Source of the DNA: Aplysia californica
Taxonomy: Eukaryota; Mollusca; Gastropoda; Aplysiida; Aplysiidae
DNA: 64,000 nt
Assembly: GCF_000002075.1 (NCBI RefSeq)
Contig: NW_004797465.1
Coordinates: 717,550-781,549, forward strand
Direction of reading: 5' to 3'
Shown: positions 63,624-64,000 of the stretch, in pieces
Layout of the letters: every line of letters starts with the position of its first letter
Numbering within the stretch: the stretch's first letter is position 1
Notes under the pieces: generated by a model
What the model saw: the letters and a program-made list of their open reading frames with translations, nothing else
What the model was told of the DNA's origin: nothing
Database searches by the model: none
Made by a program: the position numbers and the translations under genes

Positions 63624-64000
63624 CTGAGAGAAAAGGTCAAAATGATATATTGCAGACGTATTGACCCCATTTACAAAGCCATTTTATGGCATTTTGTTCA
63701 ATCTAATGTTCGACGAAGAGAATTACCCTTCATAAAGAAAGTTTAAAAAAAGAGCGCCAATGACAACAATTACAGATACAAATTTATAGTAACAGAATGA
63801 AGGTATTGACTGTGCGAAGAAAAAACAACAACAACCAAAGAGGCCATTAATGTCAAGAGAATAGGAATTGCTAAGGCAAGGCCAAACTGATACAGACTGT
63901 ACGACGTTAAGAAAGAACACATGGAGTGTGTCCACCAGAGAGACAGTATGCTTCTTCAAAGTTTTCATTTGTATTGCAAAAAGAATGTGAAACGTAGGGA
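63624..64000 (-). other. Intron at right edge
   Basis: Matches the intron at 62138-62514 nearly base for base. No exon begins before the window ends. Confidence 0.7.

Larger units (their letters stand above)
1..64000 (-). other. Giant tandem-exon gene, internal part, open at both ends
   Basis: Seen: 73 full exons on the minus strand, spaced about 820-860 bp apart, each preceded by a pyrimidine-rich AG acceptor and followed by the donor GTTTGT. Every exon starts with two bases completing a codon (AC or AA after a G) and ends with one base (G), so all are phase 1-1 and join as ...GDE-DDDEE... without frame loss. Repeat layout in an A exon: acidic head residues 1-12, Cys14, Lys/Ser linker 15-44, core 45-81 with Cys51, SFGY 56-59, AWV 64-66, Cys70-Arg-Ala, Cys77-Tyr, then a Gly/Lys/acidic tail. 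Known: the core spacing recalls DUF3011-like domains of secreted animal proteins. Inferred: a very long extracellular repeat protein of alternating negative and positive charge. Function is unknown. The 5' end lies beyond 64000 and the 3' end before 1. The alternative, many small genes, lacks any per-unit start, promoter or stop. Confidence 0.8.
61282..64000 (-). repeat. 1458-bp unit, one full and one partial copy (D exon + dead exon)
   Basis: The D exons E73 and E74 lie 1458 bp apart, and everything between repeats in the same order: C-rich tract, dead exon, long intron. The second copy is cut by the window end. The copies differ by small indels and base changes, more than copies inside the 1701-bp array. 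Confidence 0.85.

Noticed and set aside
1-64000. Transposon or CRISPR array as the source of the repeats
   Set aside because: No transposase or reverse transcriptase reading, terminal inverted repeats or target duplications; units are far too long for CRISPR spacers and repeats.

Overview
The window looks like metazoan genomic DNA, probably from an invertebrate. It is AT-rich, and its coding signal sits in short exons bounded by AG acceptors and GT donors. There are no bacterial-style genes, operons, ribosome-binding sites, RNA genes or recognisable transposons. I cannot name the species.

Almost the whole window is the inside of one minus-strand gene that runs off both ends. Its coding part is a tandem array of 73 full-length exons (E1-E71, E73 and E74, numbered left to right, so transcription runs from high to low numbers). 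There is also a shortened in-frame exon (E72), a partial exon at the left edge (E0) and two decayed exons. Each full exon is 252-264 bp, always a multiple of three, and begins and ends in phase 1, so any number can be joined without breaking frame. If all are spliced together, the window encodes about 6,280 residues of an 84-88 residue repeat. Each repeat has an acidic head (D/E-rich), a lysine-rich linker and a four-cysteine core with the motif SFGYKGRKAWVKNNCRAVF. The core resembles the DUF3011-like cysteine domain family; that assignment is from memory of the motif, not a search.

Layout: 1-4012 is a mixed left flank. 4013-25528 is a near-perfect higher-order repeat of 1701 bp (one A exon, one B exon and two introns of about 592 bp). 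25433-27120 holds two 844-bp copies made by a crossover inside an exon. 27121-32048 is a mixed block. 32049-58937 is a second domain built from 1677-bp and 1701-bp dimers with many hybrid exons. 58938-60699 is the edge of that domain with the mini-exon. 60700-64000 holds an older, diverged 1458-bp unit in which D exons alternate with dead exons.

The introns are all related to each other. Unequal crossing-over appears to have spread and homogenised the array, with crossovers repeatedly falling inside the exons, where the unit types are most alike. No promoter, first exon, signal peptide or terminal exon lies in the window.
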